In this document: positions 8,830-17,150 of the stretch, in pieces | Position numbering within the stretch: position 1 is the first letter of the stretch | Layout of the letters: each line of letters opens with the position of its first letter | Source: JAGNHN01 sp964590645 | Lineage (GTDB): Bacteria > Bacteroidota > Bacteroidia > Bacteroidales > JAGNHN01 | DNA: 64,000 nt | Direction of reading: 5' to 3' | Assembly: GCA_964590645.1 (NCBI GenBank) | Contig: CAZPYJ010000008.1 | Span: forward strand, 74,218-138,217 | Position numbers and translations under genes: made by a program | The notes under the pieces: generated by a model | The model's input: only the letters and a program-made list of their open reading frames with translations | Told to the model about the DNA's origin: nothing | The model's database searches: none

Positions 8830-10452
8830 TCAGACCATAGACTTGCGCTTTTTCAAAATCATTTGGGTAATCCCGATCAGCAGAAGAAAGGCTGCTAAGA
8901 AGGCCGATGCACGGGCGATATAATCCCCCTGGCGGCTGTAATAAGTCAGATGATCATTTGCATAAACCTTCCCTTTTATAACCGCAGGCTCCCAATAGGG
9001 GGTGGCTTGCAGGATATCCCCACGCTGATTGATGAAGGCTGAAATGCCGGTATTGGCAGAACGGGCAATGCTGCGGCGGTTCTCTATGGCACGCAGACTG
9101 GCGAACTGCAGGTGTTGCCGGTGGCCGGGGGTTTCTCCCCACCATCCGTCATTGGTGATGATAAAGACGATTTCCGCCCCATTGCGCACAAAGTGACTGA
9201 AAAAGGCACCATAGGCTGATTCGTAGCAGATGGCCATCCCTACCGGCGGACTTCCGTCGAGAGGCTGAATCACTTTGCGGGCAGGTGAAGGCGCGATGCT
9301 TCCTACCGTTCCACCCAGATCAATGGCCAGTTCATCCATAAACCTAAGGTATTTGCGGAAAGGCATTTTCTCCACACCCGGAACCAGTACCGACTTATGA
9401 TAGGTCTGTGCAGGACCGTCCTTTTCCAAAAATATAGCCGTATTGTGGGCATCATACCAAAAGGAAGCCCCTTTGTGCCATCGAACGGTCGGGCTCAGCA
9501 CATCTCCTTCCTCATAGCGCGAAAAAGTAGAGGCCCCGATCACCACTTTTAAATGCGGATAATCTGCAATGAAATCCCGAAGCAAGCGGATACTGTATGA
9601 TTGCTCGATCTGATGCTCCCAGATATTTTCCTGCAGGTTCGACTCAGGGCTGACAATGTAGTCTGTTTCCTCATCCAACAGCCGGGCAGCCAGATCCAGA
9701 TTGCGTTGCACACTTTCCTCAATTGGTATGGAGTACTGCTCCTCATAGGGGTCAATATTTGGCTGGGTAATCACCACGCTGAGGGCTTCTCCCTGATCCT
9801 CATATTGATAATATGTATTCAATGAAACGCCAAGAGGCAGAGCTAATGTGAGCAGGGTCAGCGGAATCATTATCCAGTAGAAAGAGGCCGGACCTTGTTG
9901 TAAGCGCCACGATCTTGCTATTCTGTATATCAGAATGTTCACTACCAGCACCCACAAAGTTCCTCCAAAGGCACCGGTGTAGGAATACCATTGCACCCAG
10001 GACGGACGTGAAGCGAAAACGTTTCCGAGGTTGAGCCACGACCACGACAGATCCCAGTCGAGGTGCATAAACTCCCAGGTAATCCAGAAGAAAATGAGCA
10101 GTATGTGCCCCCTTCCGGCTCCGAAAATGGCCTTTTTAACCAAGCTGTATACCTGAAAGGTCAAGGCCATAAAAAAAGCGTTGAGGACGATGGCCATTAT
10201 GGCCCCGAAAAGGGTGGAGTTCTTGATCCACCAGGTGGTGAGCAGGTTGAAGAGGAAAAAAGCCAGGTAGGCAAAGGCCAGGGGACTGAATTTATGAAAG
10301 CCTTGAGGATGGGTGGCAATGTGATCCTCAATAAAAAGCAGCGGGATCAGGGCGACAAATATGAGGCCAGGGAATCCTCCTGCAGGCCAGGAAAGGGATA
10401 ATAAGAGACCGGATACGGCAGCCAGGGCGTATAAATGGATCTTTTTCATCAC
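8830..10452 (-). CDS. lnt: apolipoprotein N-acyltransferase
   Basis: 540-aa membrane enzyme that adds the third acyl chain to lipoproteins. The N-terminal half has six or more hydrophobic segments; the C-terminal half is a nitrilase-like domain with the Glu-Lys-Cys triad visible as E270 (SPESN), K353 (YHKSVLVP) and C409 (AICYESAYG). The typical WWGETPGHRQHLQFASLRAIE stretch follows, in which the arginines and the loop near the active site are conserved. A TATCTTTG box (10469-10476) lies 16 bp upstream. Several proteins in this window (GldD, the iron-binding protein, the mannosidase) are predicted lipoproteins and would be its substrates. Confidence 0.96.
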   Translation of the reverse strand: MMKKIHLYALAAVSGLLLSLSWPAGGFPGLIFVALIPLLFIEDHIATHPQGFHKFSPLAFAYLAFFLFNLLTTWWIKNSTLFGAIMAIVLNAFFMALTFQVYSLVKKAIFGAGRGHILLIFFWITWEFMHLDWDLSWSWLNLGNVFASRPSWVQWYSYTGAFGGTLWVLVVNILIYRIARSWRLQQGPASFYWIMIPLTLLTLALPLGVSLNTYYQYEDQGEALSVVITQPNIDPYEEQYSIPIEESVQRNLDLAARLLDEETDYIVSPESNLQENIWEHQIEQSYSIRLLRDFIADYPHLKVVIGASTFSRYEEGDVLSPTVRWHKGASFWYDAHNTAIFLEKDGPAQTYHKSVLVPGVEKMPFRKYLRFMDELAIDLGGTVGSIAPSPARKVIQPLDGSPPVGMAICYESAYGAFFSHFVRNGAEIVFIITNDGWWGETPGHRQHLQFASLRAIENRRSIARSANTGISAFINQRGDILQATPYWEPAVIKGKVYANDHLTYYSRQGDYIARASAFLAAFLLLIGITQMILKKRKSMV

Positions 10453-10468
10453 AGGCAGCTTTAGCTGT

Positions 10469-10476
10469 CAAAGATA
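10469..10476 (-). promoter_or_regulatory. -7 box for lnt
   Basis: TATCTTTG on the minus strand, 16 bp before the lnt ATG. This gives a leader of only about 10 nt. Confidence 0.6.
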
Positions 10477-10520
10477 GATGAAAGCCATTAAGCGATGATG
10501 AAGGAATCATTAAGTCGCCT

Positions 10521-11741
10521 TTAGTCTTCCGATTCCTCTATGAAATCAAAAAGAAAATCATTGTAAGGAAAGCGCTGAACGTGGATATTTTTTACTTCAC
10601 GGTAGAGGGTGTCGCGCAGGACATCTATATTGATTTTCTCCCTGGCAGAGATAAAGACAGTCCGCCCTGCATCCTTGCGTGCCATCCAGCTTTGTTGCAA
10701 ACTTTCCAGGCTGATGTTTTCGGGGAGTACCGGACTGAGGTCATCTTCCTCTTTCGGCTGATGACGGTATTGATCTACTTTGTTAAAAACGGTGATCATT
10801 GTCTTATCTCCCGCCCCGATTTCCTGCAAGGTCTCCCCTACAACCGACATCTGTTCTTCAAAAGAAGGATGGGAAATATCCACAATATGCATTAGGATAT
10901 CCGATTCTCTGACCTCGTCCAGGGTAGATTTAAAGGACTCCACCAGCCCGTGCGGCAGTTTGCGTATGAATCCCACTGTATCGGCAAGCAGGAAGGGCAG
11001 ATTGGAAACCACCACCTTTCTTACTGTGGTATCCAGGGTAGCAAAAAGTTTGTCTTCGGCAAACACCTCTGATTTGCTCATCAGGTTCATCAAGGTGGAT
11101 TTTCCCACATTGGTATAACCTACCAGGGAAACCCTCACGAGTTTGCCTCTGTTTTTCCGTTGGGTGGCTTTTTGCTTATCAATGTCCTTGAGTTTATGCT
11201 TGAGCAGGGCGATGCGGTCGCGAATGACTCGCCGGTCAGTTTCAATCTCCGTTTCCCCGGGCCCTTTCATCCCGATTCCCCCTTTTTGCTTGCTCAAATG
11301 CGTCCACATTCTGGTAAGGCGTGGCAGGAGGTACTCATATTGCGCGAGTTCCACCTGTGTCTTGGCGTGTGCGGTTCTGGCCCTGCTGGCAAAGATATCG
11401 AGGATGAGGTTACTGCGGTCCAGCACCTTGCAGTCGATCTCCTTCTCAATATTCCGGATCTGTGAAGGGCTGAGTTCGTCATCAAAGATAGCTGCGTCAA
11501 TCTCTTCTGCTTTCACGAAGGCCTTGATTTCATCCAGCTTGCCGCTGCCCACAAAGGTCTTGGGGTCTTGCTTAGGCAGTTTCTGGGTAAAGCGGGCTAT
11601 GGTAGATGCGCCGGCTGTATCGGCCAGGAAAGCCAGCTCATCCAGGTATTCCTCCATTCGCTCTTCCTGCTCCTTCTGGGCAGCTACAGCAATCAGGATG
11701 ACCCTTTCAGGGGGTTTGGCTGTATCAATGAGTTGCTTCAT
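10521..11741 (-). CDS. hflX: GTPase HflX
   Basis: 406-aa ribosome-associated GTPase that splits stalled or stressed ribosomes. The N-terminal HflX domain holds the signature GPGETEIETDRR followed by a coiled-coil-like helix (RIALLKHKLKDIDKQ). The G domain shows GYTNVGKST, DTVGF and NKVD. The ATG at 11741 is preferred: longer frames to 11804 would overlap the end of rng. It follows the rng stop by 16 bp, so the two are co-transcribed. Confidence 0.95.
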   Translation of the reverse strand: MKQLIDTAKPPERVILIAVAAQKEQEERMEEYLDELAFLADTAGASTIARFTQKLPKQDPKTFVGSGKLDEIKAFVKAEEIDAAIFDDELSPSQIRNIEKEIDCKVLDRSNLILDIFASRARTAHAKTQVELAQYEYLLPRLTRMWTHLSKQKGGIGMKGPGETEIETDRRVIRDRIALLKHKLKDIDKQKATQRKNRGKLVRVSLVGYTNVGKSTLMNLMSKSEVFAEDKLFATLDTTVRKVVVSNLPFLLADTVGFIRKLPHGLVESFKSTLDEVRESDILMHIVDISHPSFEEQMSVVGETLQEIGAGDKTMITVFNKVDQYRHQPKEEDDLSPVLPENISLESLQQSWMARKDAGRTVFISAREKINIDVLRDTLYREVKNIHVQRFPYNDFLFDFIEESED

Positions 11742-11757
11742 TCGGGCTAAGGCAAAA

Positions 11758-13308
11758 TCAGAGCTTGATCTCGTCCATATTCTTGTTAAAAACGTGATAT
11801 TCAAGAATATGATAGGAACTATTGGCTTTCAGCTTGATCCAGCGGCGAAAATGAAGATACCATTTAATCTGCTGCGAGACCCATCCCTTTCGCAGGAAAG
11901 CATACACATAGGGGTGCACCGACAGGGTGAGGTGCTGTTCGTTCTGTTCCTGTATAAGATAGCTGAGGGTATTCTCCATTTCTTCAATCAGCAGGATGCT
12001 GGGTTTCACTTGTCCTGTCCCATCACAAGCCGGGCATTTCTCCAGGATTTCCACACTCATCTCCGGACGTACCCTTTGGCGTGTGATCTGAATCAGGCCG
12101 AATTTGCTTGGCGGCAGGATGGTATGCTTGGCGTGGTCGCGGCTCATCTCTTCCTTAAGCTTATTGTATAGCTTACGGCGGTTGGTAGCCTGGATCATAT
12201 CGATAAAATCCACCACGATTATGCCGCCCATATCCCTGAGCCGCAATTGCCTGGCAATTTCTCCGGCAGCCTCCAGGTTCACTTCCAGTGCATTGGCTTC
12301 CTGATCATTGCCCTTGTTCACCCGGTGTCCGCTGTTCACATCGATCACGTGCAGGGCTTCTGTGTGTTCAATAATCAGGTAAACCCCGCTGCGAATCGTA
12401 ACGATCTTTCCAAAGCTGCCCTTGATCTGCTTATCGAGACCGAAATGCTCGAATATGGATTCCTTCCCCTTATAGAGCCGGACGATATCCGCTTTGTCCG
12501 GAGCGATTCTTCGGATATAGTTTACGGTTTCCTCGTAGAGGGTGCGGTCGTTGATGTGGATGCTGTTGAAGGATTCATTGAGCAGGTCGCGCAGGATGGC
12601 ATTGGTTTTATCCAATTCACTGAGGATTTTCTGCGGGGGCTTTGCGGTGGGGAGCACCCGGCTGATGGCTTCCCACTTCTTCAGCAGGTTCTGCAAGTCG
12701 GCATCCAGATCTGCCACGCGCTTGTTTTCGGCAACGGTGCGGATAATGACCCCGAAATTTTTGGGCCGGATGCTGTTGATCAGCCTTCTGAGCCGGTTTC
12801 TTTCTTCCGCATCTCTGATTTTCTGAGATACCGAGATCCGGTTTGAAAAAGGCACCAAAACCAGATATCTCCCGGCCAGAGACAGTTCGGAAGATATCCT
12901 CGGGCCTTTGGTTGAAATGGGTTCCTTGGCGATCTGGACGACCACAGACTGGTTGGGAGTGAGGACAGTAGAAATTTTGCTGGTTTTCTCTATATCCTGT
13001 TCCAGTTCCAATTCAGGCAGGTTCAGCTGGGCTGTCTTTCCTGTCTGGGCCAGTTTGGTATACTTGATCAGGGAGCGCACCTGGGGACCCAGGTCGAGGT
13101 AATGCAAAAAGGCATCCCTTTCATAGCCTACATCCACAAAAGCGGCATTCAGGCCGGGCATAATTTTTTTTACTCTGCCCAGGTAGATATCCCCGACAGA
13201 GAAATGATTGGTAGTATTGTCTTTATGAAGCTCAACGAGTTTTTTATCCTCGAGCAACGCAATACTGACTTCCGAGCTGGCGGAGTCAATGATCAGTTCT
13301 TTGTTCAC
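11758..13308 (-). CDS. rng: ribonuclease E/G family endoribonuclease
   Basis: 516-aa RNase G-type enzyme for rRNA processing and RNA decay. Order seen: N-terminal S1 domain (VGDIYLGRVKKIMPGLNAAFVDVG, about residues 37-60), the central DNase I-like domain with catalytic aspartates in IDVNSG (D323) and VVDFID (D367), and the zinc-link CPAC (C425, C428) used for dimerisation. No long RNase E-style C-terminal scaffold is present. It lies downstream of HU and the 29-aa basic protein and upstream of hflX. Confidence 0.95.
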   Translation of the reverse strand: MNKELIIDSASSEVSIALLEDKKLVELHKDNTTNHFSVGDIYLGRVKKIMPGLNAAFVDVGYERDAFLHYLDLGPQVRSLIKYTKLAQTGKTAQLNLPELELEQDIEKTSKISTVLTPNQSVVVQIAKEPISTKGPRISSELSLAGRYLVLVPFSNRISVSQKIRDAEERNRLRRLINSIRPKNFGVIIRTVAENKRVADLDADLQNLLKKWEAISRVLPTAKPPQKILSELDKTNAILRDLLNESFNSIHINDRTLYEETVNYIRRIAPDKADIVRLYKGKESIFEHFGLDKQIKGSFGKIVTIRSGVYLIIEHTEALHVIDVNSGHRVNKGNDQEANALEVNLEAAGEIARQLRLRDMGGIIVVDFIDMIQATNRRKLYNKLKEEMSRDHAKHTILPPSKFGLIQITRQRVRPEMSVEILEKCPACDGTGQVKPSILLIEEMENTLSYLIQEQNEQHLTLSVHPYVYAFLRKGWVSQQIKWYLHFRRWIKLKANSSYHILEYHVFNKNMDEIKL

Positions 13309-13454
13309 TTGATAGCGTGTTGCTTATTAGCTTCCTTCAGGGAAAACATCAAGGAACGGTTCAACCATTTGCCCCTTCTACAGGAGGGTTTATCGCACAC
13401 TGCACCGGGCATTGCGCAACAAACCCATTGAGGGGCCGCTAAGGCAAAGCGAAC

Positions 13455-13544
13455 CTATTTCTTCTTGTGACGGTTCTTCCGCAGGCGCTTCTTCCGCTTG
13501 TGGGTAGCCATCTTATGTCTTTTTCGCTTCTTTCCGCTTGGCAT
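13455..13544 (-). CDS. 29-aa very basic protein, probably ribosome-associated
   Basis: A tiny frame starting MPSGKKRKRHKMATHKRKKR and ending NRHKKK; about 60 percent of residues are K, R or H. A near-identical short protein is, to my knowledge, conserved at this position (between HU and rng) in many Bacteroidota and often missed by gene callers. Composition resembles small ribosomal proteins such as bTHX or bL34, but I cannot name it. It lies 39 bp after hup and 146 bp before rng on the same strand, so it is probably transcribed with them. Confidence 0.8.
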   Translation of the reverse strand: MPSGKKRKRHKMATHKRKKRLRKNRHKKK

Positions 13545-13583
13545 AATTTCAGAAATTTGTAAAATGGTAGGCTGAACGGTTTC

Positions 13584-13868
13584 TTACTTGACCTTGGTTT
13601 TCACCTCATTAAGGAAGGTCTTTGCGGGCTTGAAAGCAGGAATGTTGTGCGCAGGGATAATGATTGTGGTATTCCTGGAGATGTTCCGGCCGGTCTTCTC
13701 TGCGCGCTCTTTAATCGTAAAGCTACCGAATCCGCGGAGATATACATTTTCCCCATTTACCAGGGAACGCTTGACTGTCTCCATAAAAGCTTCCACAGTG
13801 GCTTGCACTGCTACTTTTTCAATACCCGTTTTGTTGGCGATTTCAGCAACGATTTCTGCTTTTGTCAT
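13584..13868 (-). CDS. hup: HU family DNA-binding protein
   Basis: 94-aa histone-like protein that bends and compacts DNA. It opens MTKAEIVAEIANKTGIEK and has the HU/IHF signature GFGSFTIKERAEKTGRN followed by the DNA-embracing arm with the proline tip (IIPAHNIPAFKPAKTF). Length is normal. It has a clear two-box promoter upstream (13919-13948). The gene is the first of the minus-strand group HU, small basic protein, rng, hflX. Confidence 0.96.
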   Translation of the reverse strand: MTKAEIVAEIANKTGIEKVAVQATVEAFMETVKRSLVNGENVYLRGFGSFTIKERAEKTGRNISRNTTIIIPAHNIPAFKPAKTFLNEVKTKVK

Positions 13869-13918
13869 ACCGCAAATATTTTTTAAAAGGTTAAAAATGA
13901 ATTTTTTAGTTGGGCGTG

Positions 13919-13948
13919 CAAATATATAACTTTTTGTTTCGCCACAAA
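13919..13948 (-). promoter_or_regulatory. two-box promoter for hup
   Basis: Read on the minus strand: TTTG (13945-13948), 18 bp spacer, TATATTTG (13919-13926). Both boxes match the Bacteroidota consensus. The leader to the hup ATG is about 45 nt. Confidence 0.75.
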
Positions 13949-13988
13949 ATATTTACCTAATTATTCACAGCTTTTCGATCTTCGCAGG

Positions 13989-15056
13989 GTGAGAAAAAAC
14001 CTTCCGCATATTGCACGCGTATTGTTGGAATGGTATGCTGTACATCGCCGCAACCTGCCCTGGCGCTTAAGTCGCGAGCCCTATCTTATCTGGGTTTCTG
14101 AGATCATCCTTCAACAAACACGTGTACAGCAGGGGCTACCCTATTATCAGCGCTTTGTTGGTTCTTTTCCGGATGTGGCCAGCCTGGCCGGGGCTGGAGA
14201 GAAGGAGGTATTACAACTCTGGCAGGGATTGGGATATTACAGCAGGGCACGCAATATGCTTCAGGCGGCACAGCAGGTGATGGATGAAATGGAGGGCGCT
14301 TTCCCCAGTGATTATCGGAATCTGCTTCGGCTCAAAGGCGTAGGGGAGTACACGGCAGCGGCGGTGGCCTCCATTGCCGGAGGCGAGCCGGTAGCTGTGG
14401 TGGACGGCAATGTCATCCGGGTGGTCAGTCGCCTCGCAGGTATGGATGGAGATCCGGGCAGTAAGATCTTTCGGCAGAAAATCCGCCTGTGGATGGAAGA
14501 GGCTATGGTTGGACTGGTGCCAGGGGATTTTAATCAGGCTGTGATGGAGTTCGGAGCCTTGCAATGTCTTCCACGGAACCCAATCTGCGGGAACTGCCCC
14601 TTGCAAAAATACTGCAGGGCATATCAGGAAAAGCGCACCGATCAGTTACCTTCACCTAAGACAAGAAAAGCAGCCCGGGAAAGACATCTGAATTTCCTGG
14701 TTATTTCACAGCTTGAGGAGCCCGGTTTTTATGTTTTTCGCAAAGACAACAGTATTTGGAAAGGGCTTTATCTTTTCCCTTTTCTGGAGACGCCCTCAGA
14801 GTTGGCGCACCACGAACTGCCAGCTACGCTGGCCCGGGAATTGAAGCTGGATTTCCGGGATTTTCTTTTGGAGAAAACTTACACGGACCTGGTCCACATC
14901 CTGACCCATCAACGCATTCTCGGGCGTTTCTTTCGACTCAGCCTTAGGGAGCCTTTCCATCATCCTCGCTTTCCCGGCTTACATTATATTAAGGCTTCTC
15001 AAGGCTCCTCTGTTCCAATGCCCCGGATGATGCATAAGTACCTGGAGGGGCAGTGA
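13989..15056 (+). CDS. mutY: A/G-specific adenine glycosylase
   Basis: 355-aa base-excision repair enzyme removing A opposite 8-oxoG. Visible features: catalytic E38 (SEIILQQTRV), the helix-hairpin-helix LKGVGEYTAAAV, catalytic D139 (VVDGNVIRV), a [4Fe-4S] ligand set C193, C200, C203, C209 with the C-x6-C-x2-C-x5-C spacing, and a C-terminal NUDIX-like domain that reads the 8-oxoG. The start is GTG, since no ATG lies near; the N-terminus is the right length. It begins the conserved mutY-ssb-gldE-gldD group. Confidence 0.95.
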   Translation: MRKNLPHIARVLLEWYAVHRRNLPWRLSREPYLIWVSEIILQQTRVQQGLPYYQRFVGSFPDVASLAGAGEKEVLQLWQGLGYYSRARNMLQAAQQVMDEMEGAFPSDYRNLLRLKGVGEYTAAAVASIAGGEPVAVVDGNVIRVVSRLAGMDGDPGSKIFRQKIRLWMEEAMVGLVPGDFNQAVMEFGALQCLPRNPICGNCPLQKYCRAYQEKRTDQLPSPKTRKAARERHLNFLVISQLEEPGFYVFRKDNSIWKGLYLFPFLETPSELAHHELPATLARELKLDFRDFLLEKTYTDLVHILTHQRILGRFFRLSLREPFHHPRFPGLHYIKASQGSSVPMPRMMHKYLEGQ

Positions 15057-15081
15057 TCAATTGAAGCGAGACATTGTTTGC

Positions 15082-15144
15082 TTTCCTCGCTTTCCTTGCT
15101 TTCCTCGCTTTCCTTGCTTTCCTCGCTTTCCCCGCTTTCCCCGC
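15082..15144 (+). repeat. 9-bp tandem repeat, seven units
   Basis: Seven contiguous 9-mers of the form TTTCCTCGC, TTTCCTTGC or TTTCCCCGC, between mutY (26 bp downstream of its stop) and the ssb promoter. It is in frame with ssb but lies upstream of the ssb promoter, so it is not coding. It is a likely slippage site. Confidence 0.9.
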
Positions 15145-15197
15145 TTTTCTTTCATAAGTCAAACTTTTTTTGTCCGTTTTAGGGGGGTGAATTCGTA

Positions 15198-15205
15198 TAT
15201 ATTTG
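15198..15205 (+). promoter_or_regulatory. -7 box for ssb
   Basis: TATATTTG, an exact TAnnTTTG box 36 bp before the ssb ATG. A TTTG at 15169-15172 lies 25 bp upstream, slightly wider than usual. Confidence 0.65.
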
Positions 15206-15240
15206 CATCAAGCGATGTTTTACTTAAAAAATGGAAGATT

Positions 15241-15675
15241 ATGGCATCAGGCGTGAACAAAGTGATTTTGATCGGGAACCTGGGAAAGGATCCGGAGGTC
15301 ACGACTTTTGAGAATGGGGTGAAGAAGGCTGCTTTTTCTTTAGCCACCACCGAATCGTATAAGAACCGGGAGGGGCAGAAGGTGGAGCAGACTGAGTGGC
15401 ACAATGTGGTACTTTGGCGGGGCCTGGCAGAGGTCGCTCAGACCTATCTTCAGAAAGGAAATCAAGTGTATATTGAAGGGAGGATCCGGACGCGCTCCTA
15501 CGACGACAAGGATGGGAACAAGCGCTACATCACGGAGATCCTGGCTGACAATATGACGATGTTGGGGGGCCGCAGGGATGAAAGCCGCGATTATGCTGCT
15601 CAGCAGGCGGAAACCAAGGCAGCGGAAGCACCTGATTCCGATCTCGCTCCCGAAGAGGACGACTTGCCGTTCTAA
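15241..15675 (+). CDS. ssb: single-stranded DNA-binding protein
   Basis: 144-aa SSB with the OB fold (VNKVILIGNLGKDPEV ... WHNVVLWRGLAEVAQTYL ... GNQVYIEGRIRTRSYDDKDG) and the acidic C-terminal tip ending EEDDLPF that recruits repair and replication proteins. The frame is open upstream to 15061, but that part is the 9-mer repeat and the promoter; the ATG at 15241 gives the normal SSB start. It has its own terminator before gldE. Confidence 0.96.
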   Translation: MASGVNKVILIGNLGKDPEVTTFENGVKKAAFSLATTESYKNREGQKVEQTEWHNVVLWRGLAEVAQTYLQKGNQVYIEGRIRTRSYDDKDGNKRYITEILADNMTMLGGRRDESRDYAAQQAETKAAEAPDSDLAPEEDDLPF

Positions 15676-15697
15676 AAGGAATTCCTGAAGCTGTGAA

Positions 15698-15727
15698 GAA
15701 GGGTGTACTTTGTGCATCCTTCTTTTT
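15698..15727 (+). terminator. terminator of ssb
   Basis: An 11-bp stem (15698-15708 with 15712-15722, two G-T pairs), a TTT loop and five T. It lies 22 bp after the ssb stop, so gldE needs its own promoter. Confidence 0.9.
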
Positions 15728-15729
15728 CC

Positions 15730-15762
15730 TTTGAAATCTGATCACAGAATTTACTAATTTTG
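15730..15762 (+). promoter_or_regulatory. two-box promoter for gldE-gldD
   Basis: TTTG (15730-15733), 21 bp, TAATTTTG (15755-15762): both boxes at consensus spacing. Expected start of transcription is near 15768, about 20 nt before the gldE TTG. Confidence 0.75.
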
Positions 15763-15788
15763 TCCCGTGAATCAAGCGTCAATGAATT

Positions 15789-17150
15789 TTGGAAGATCCT
15801 GACCCTGCCTTACGCTTACTAGAGCAATTTCCTTCATTGTCTACAGTAGTATTGTTGCCCTTAGGCCCGGACGTGCTCACCGGCCTGCTGGTCATCCTTT
15901 TCCTACTGATCCTCTCCTCCCTGATCAGTGGCTCGGAGACGGCCTTTTTCGGTCTGCAGTCCACTGGCCTGCATTCACTGAAGAAAGAAGAATCGGGCCG
16001 CGCCCGGCTGGTTCCGCTTTTATTGGAACGGCCCAAACGACTCCTGGCTACCATTCTGATCGCAAACATCTTTTTCAATGTGGCCATTGTTATATTATCC
16101 ACTTTTATCAGTCTGAGGTTGTTCGACTTCAACAGTCATCCCTACCTGGGTTTCATCATTCAGGCAATCGTTATCACCTCACTCATTCTTCTTTTTGGTG
16201 AGATTATGCCTAAAATATACGCCAGTCAGCAGCAAAAAAACTATGCCATCAGGATGGCTCCTTTGCTTCGCAGCCTGGTCAGCCTATTCTATCCCCTTTC
16301 TTCATTGCTCATCAATACCACCGGTATCATTGACAGGCGATATGCCAGAAAAGGGCATAACCTCTCGATGAGCGAACTCTCCGAGGCCATTGAAATCACT
16401 TCAGACGGGGATACCGCCGAAGAGGATAAAAAGATTCTCAAAGGCATTGTAAAGTTCGGAGACATTGCGGTCAGGGAAATTATGAAAGCCCGCATTGATG
16501 TTACTGCCGTGGATACCTCTCTTGAGTTCGAAGCCCTGATCGATACCATCATCCACTCAGGATATTCCCGCATTCCTGCTTATGAAGGGAGCTTCGATCA
16601 GATTTCGGGGATACTTTACATCAAAGATCTCCTTCCATACCTTGGCAAAGCCCGGGATATCCGCTGGCAGGAACTCCTCAGACCGGGCTTCTTTGTCCCA
16701 GAAAACAAAAGGATCAGTGAGCTGCTCCGCGAATTCCAGGAAAAGAAGATCCATATGGCCATTGTGGTGGATGAATACGGGGGTACATCCGGGATTGTGA
16801 CGCTCGAAGACATCATCGAGGAGATTGTTGGAGAGATCAGCGATGAATTTGATGTGGATTCTGATGAAATACTACATCAGCAGGTGAGCGACAATCAGTG
16901 GGTTTTTGAAGGAAAAGCCAGTCTGAACGACTTCTGCAAGATTATGAATATTGATGACCGGGTGTTTGAGCACCTAAAAGGTGAATCGGATACCCTTGCC
17001 GGGCTGATTCTTGAAACAGAAGGCAATATTCCTGAAAAGAATACGGAGATCCGGATCCCACCCTTTACATTCCTTGTAGAAGATGCTGACAGCAGGAGGA
17101 TCAACCGCATCCTTGTCACCCGAGAATCTGAACCTAATGAGGACGACTGA
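15789..17150 (+). CDS. gldE: gliding motility-associated protein GldE (CorC/HlyC family)
   Basis: 453-aa membrane protein with an N-terminal DUF21/CNNM-type transmembrane domain (GSETAFF, about residues 20-190), two CBS domains (MKARIDVTAV ... GYSRIPAYEG; VVDEYGGTSGIVTLEDIIEEIVGEI) and a C-terminal CorC_HlyC domain. CorC-like proteins are linked to Mg/Co transport. The gldE name rests on the next gene being gldD; in Flavobacterium gldE overexpression can suppress some gldD lesions. The start is taken as TTG at 15789. An ATG at 15782 is in another frame and stops after six codons. The 3' end overlaps gldD by 14 bp. Confidence 0.93.
   Translation: MEDPDPALRLLEQFPSLSTVVLLPLGPDVLTGLLVILFLLILSSLISGSETAFFGLQSTGLHSLKKEESGRARLVPLLLERPKRLLATILIANIFFNVAIVILSTFISLRLFDFNSHPYLGFIIQAIVITSLILLFGEIMPKIYASQQQKNYAIRMAPLLRSLVSLFYPLSSLLINTTGIIDRRYARKGHNLSMSELSEAIEITSDGDTAEEDKKILKGIVKFGDIAVREIMKARIDVTAVDTSLEFEALIDTIIHSGYSRIPAYEGSFDQISGILYIKDLLPYLGKARDIRWQELLRPGFFVPENKRISELLREFQEKKIHMAIVVDEYGGTSGIVTLEDIIEEIVGEISDEFDVDSDEILHQQVSDNQWVFEGKASLNDFCKIMNIDDRVFEHLKGESDTLAGLILETEGNIPEKNTEIRIPPFTFLVEDADSRRINRILVTRESEPNEDD

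Noticed and set aside
11143..12171. 342-aa open frame on the plus strand over hflX and rng
   Set aside because: It is a shadow of two firmly identified minus-strand genes.
15061..15240. N-terminal extension of SSB with FPRFPC repeats
   Set aside because: The extension is the 9-mer array and the promoter read in frame; SSB starts at the ATG at 15241.
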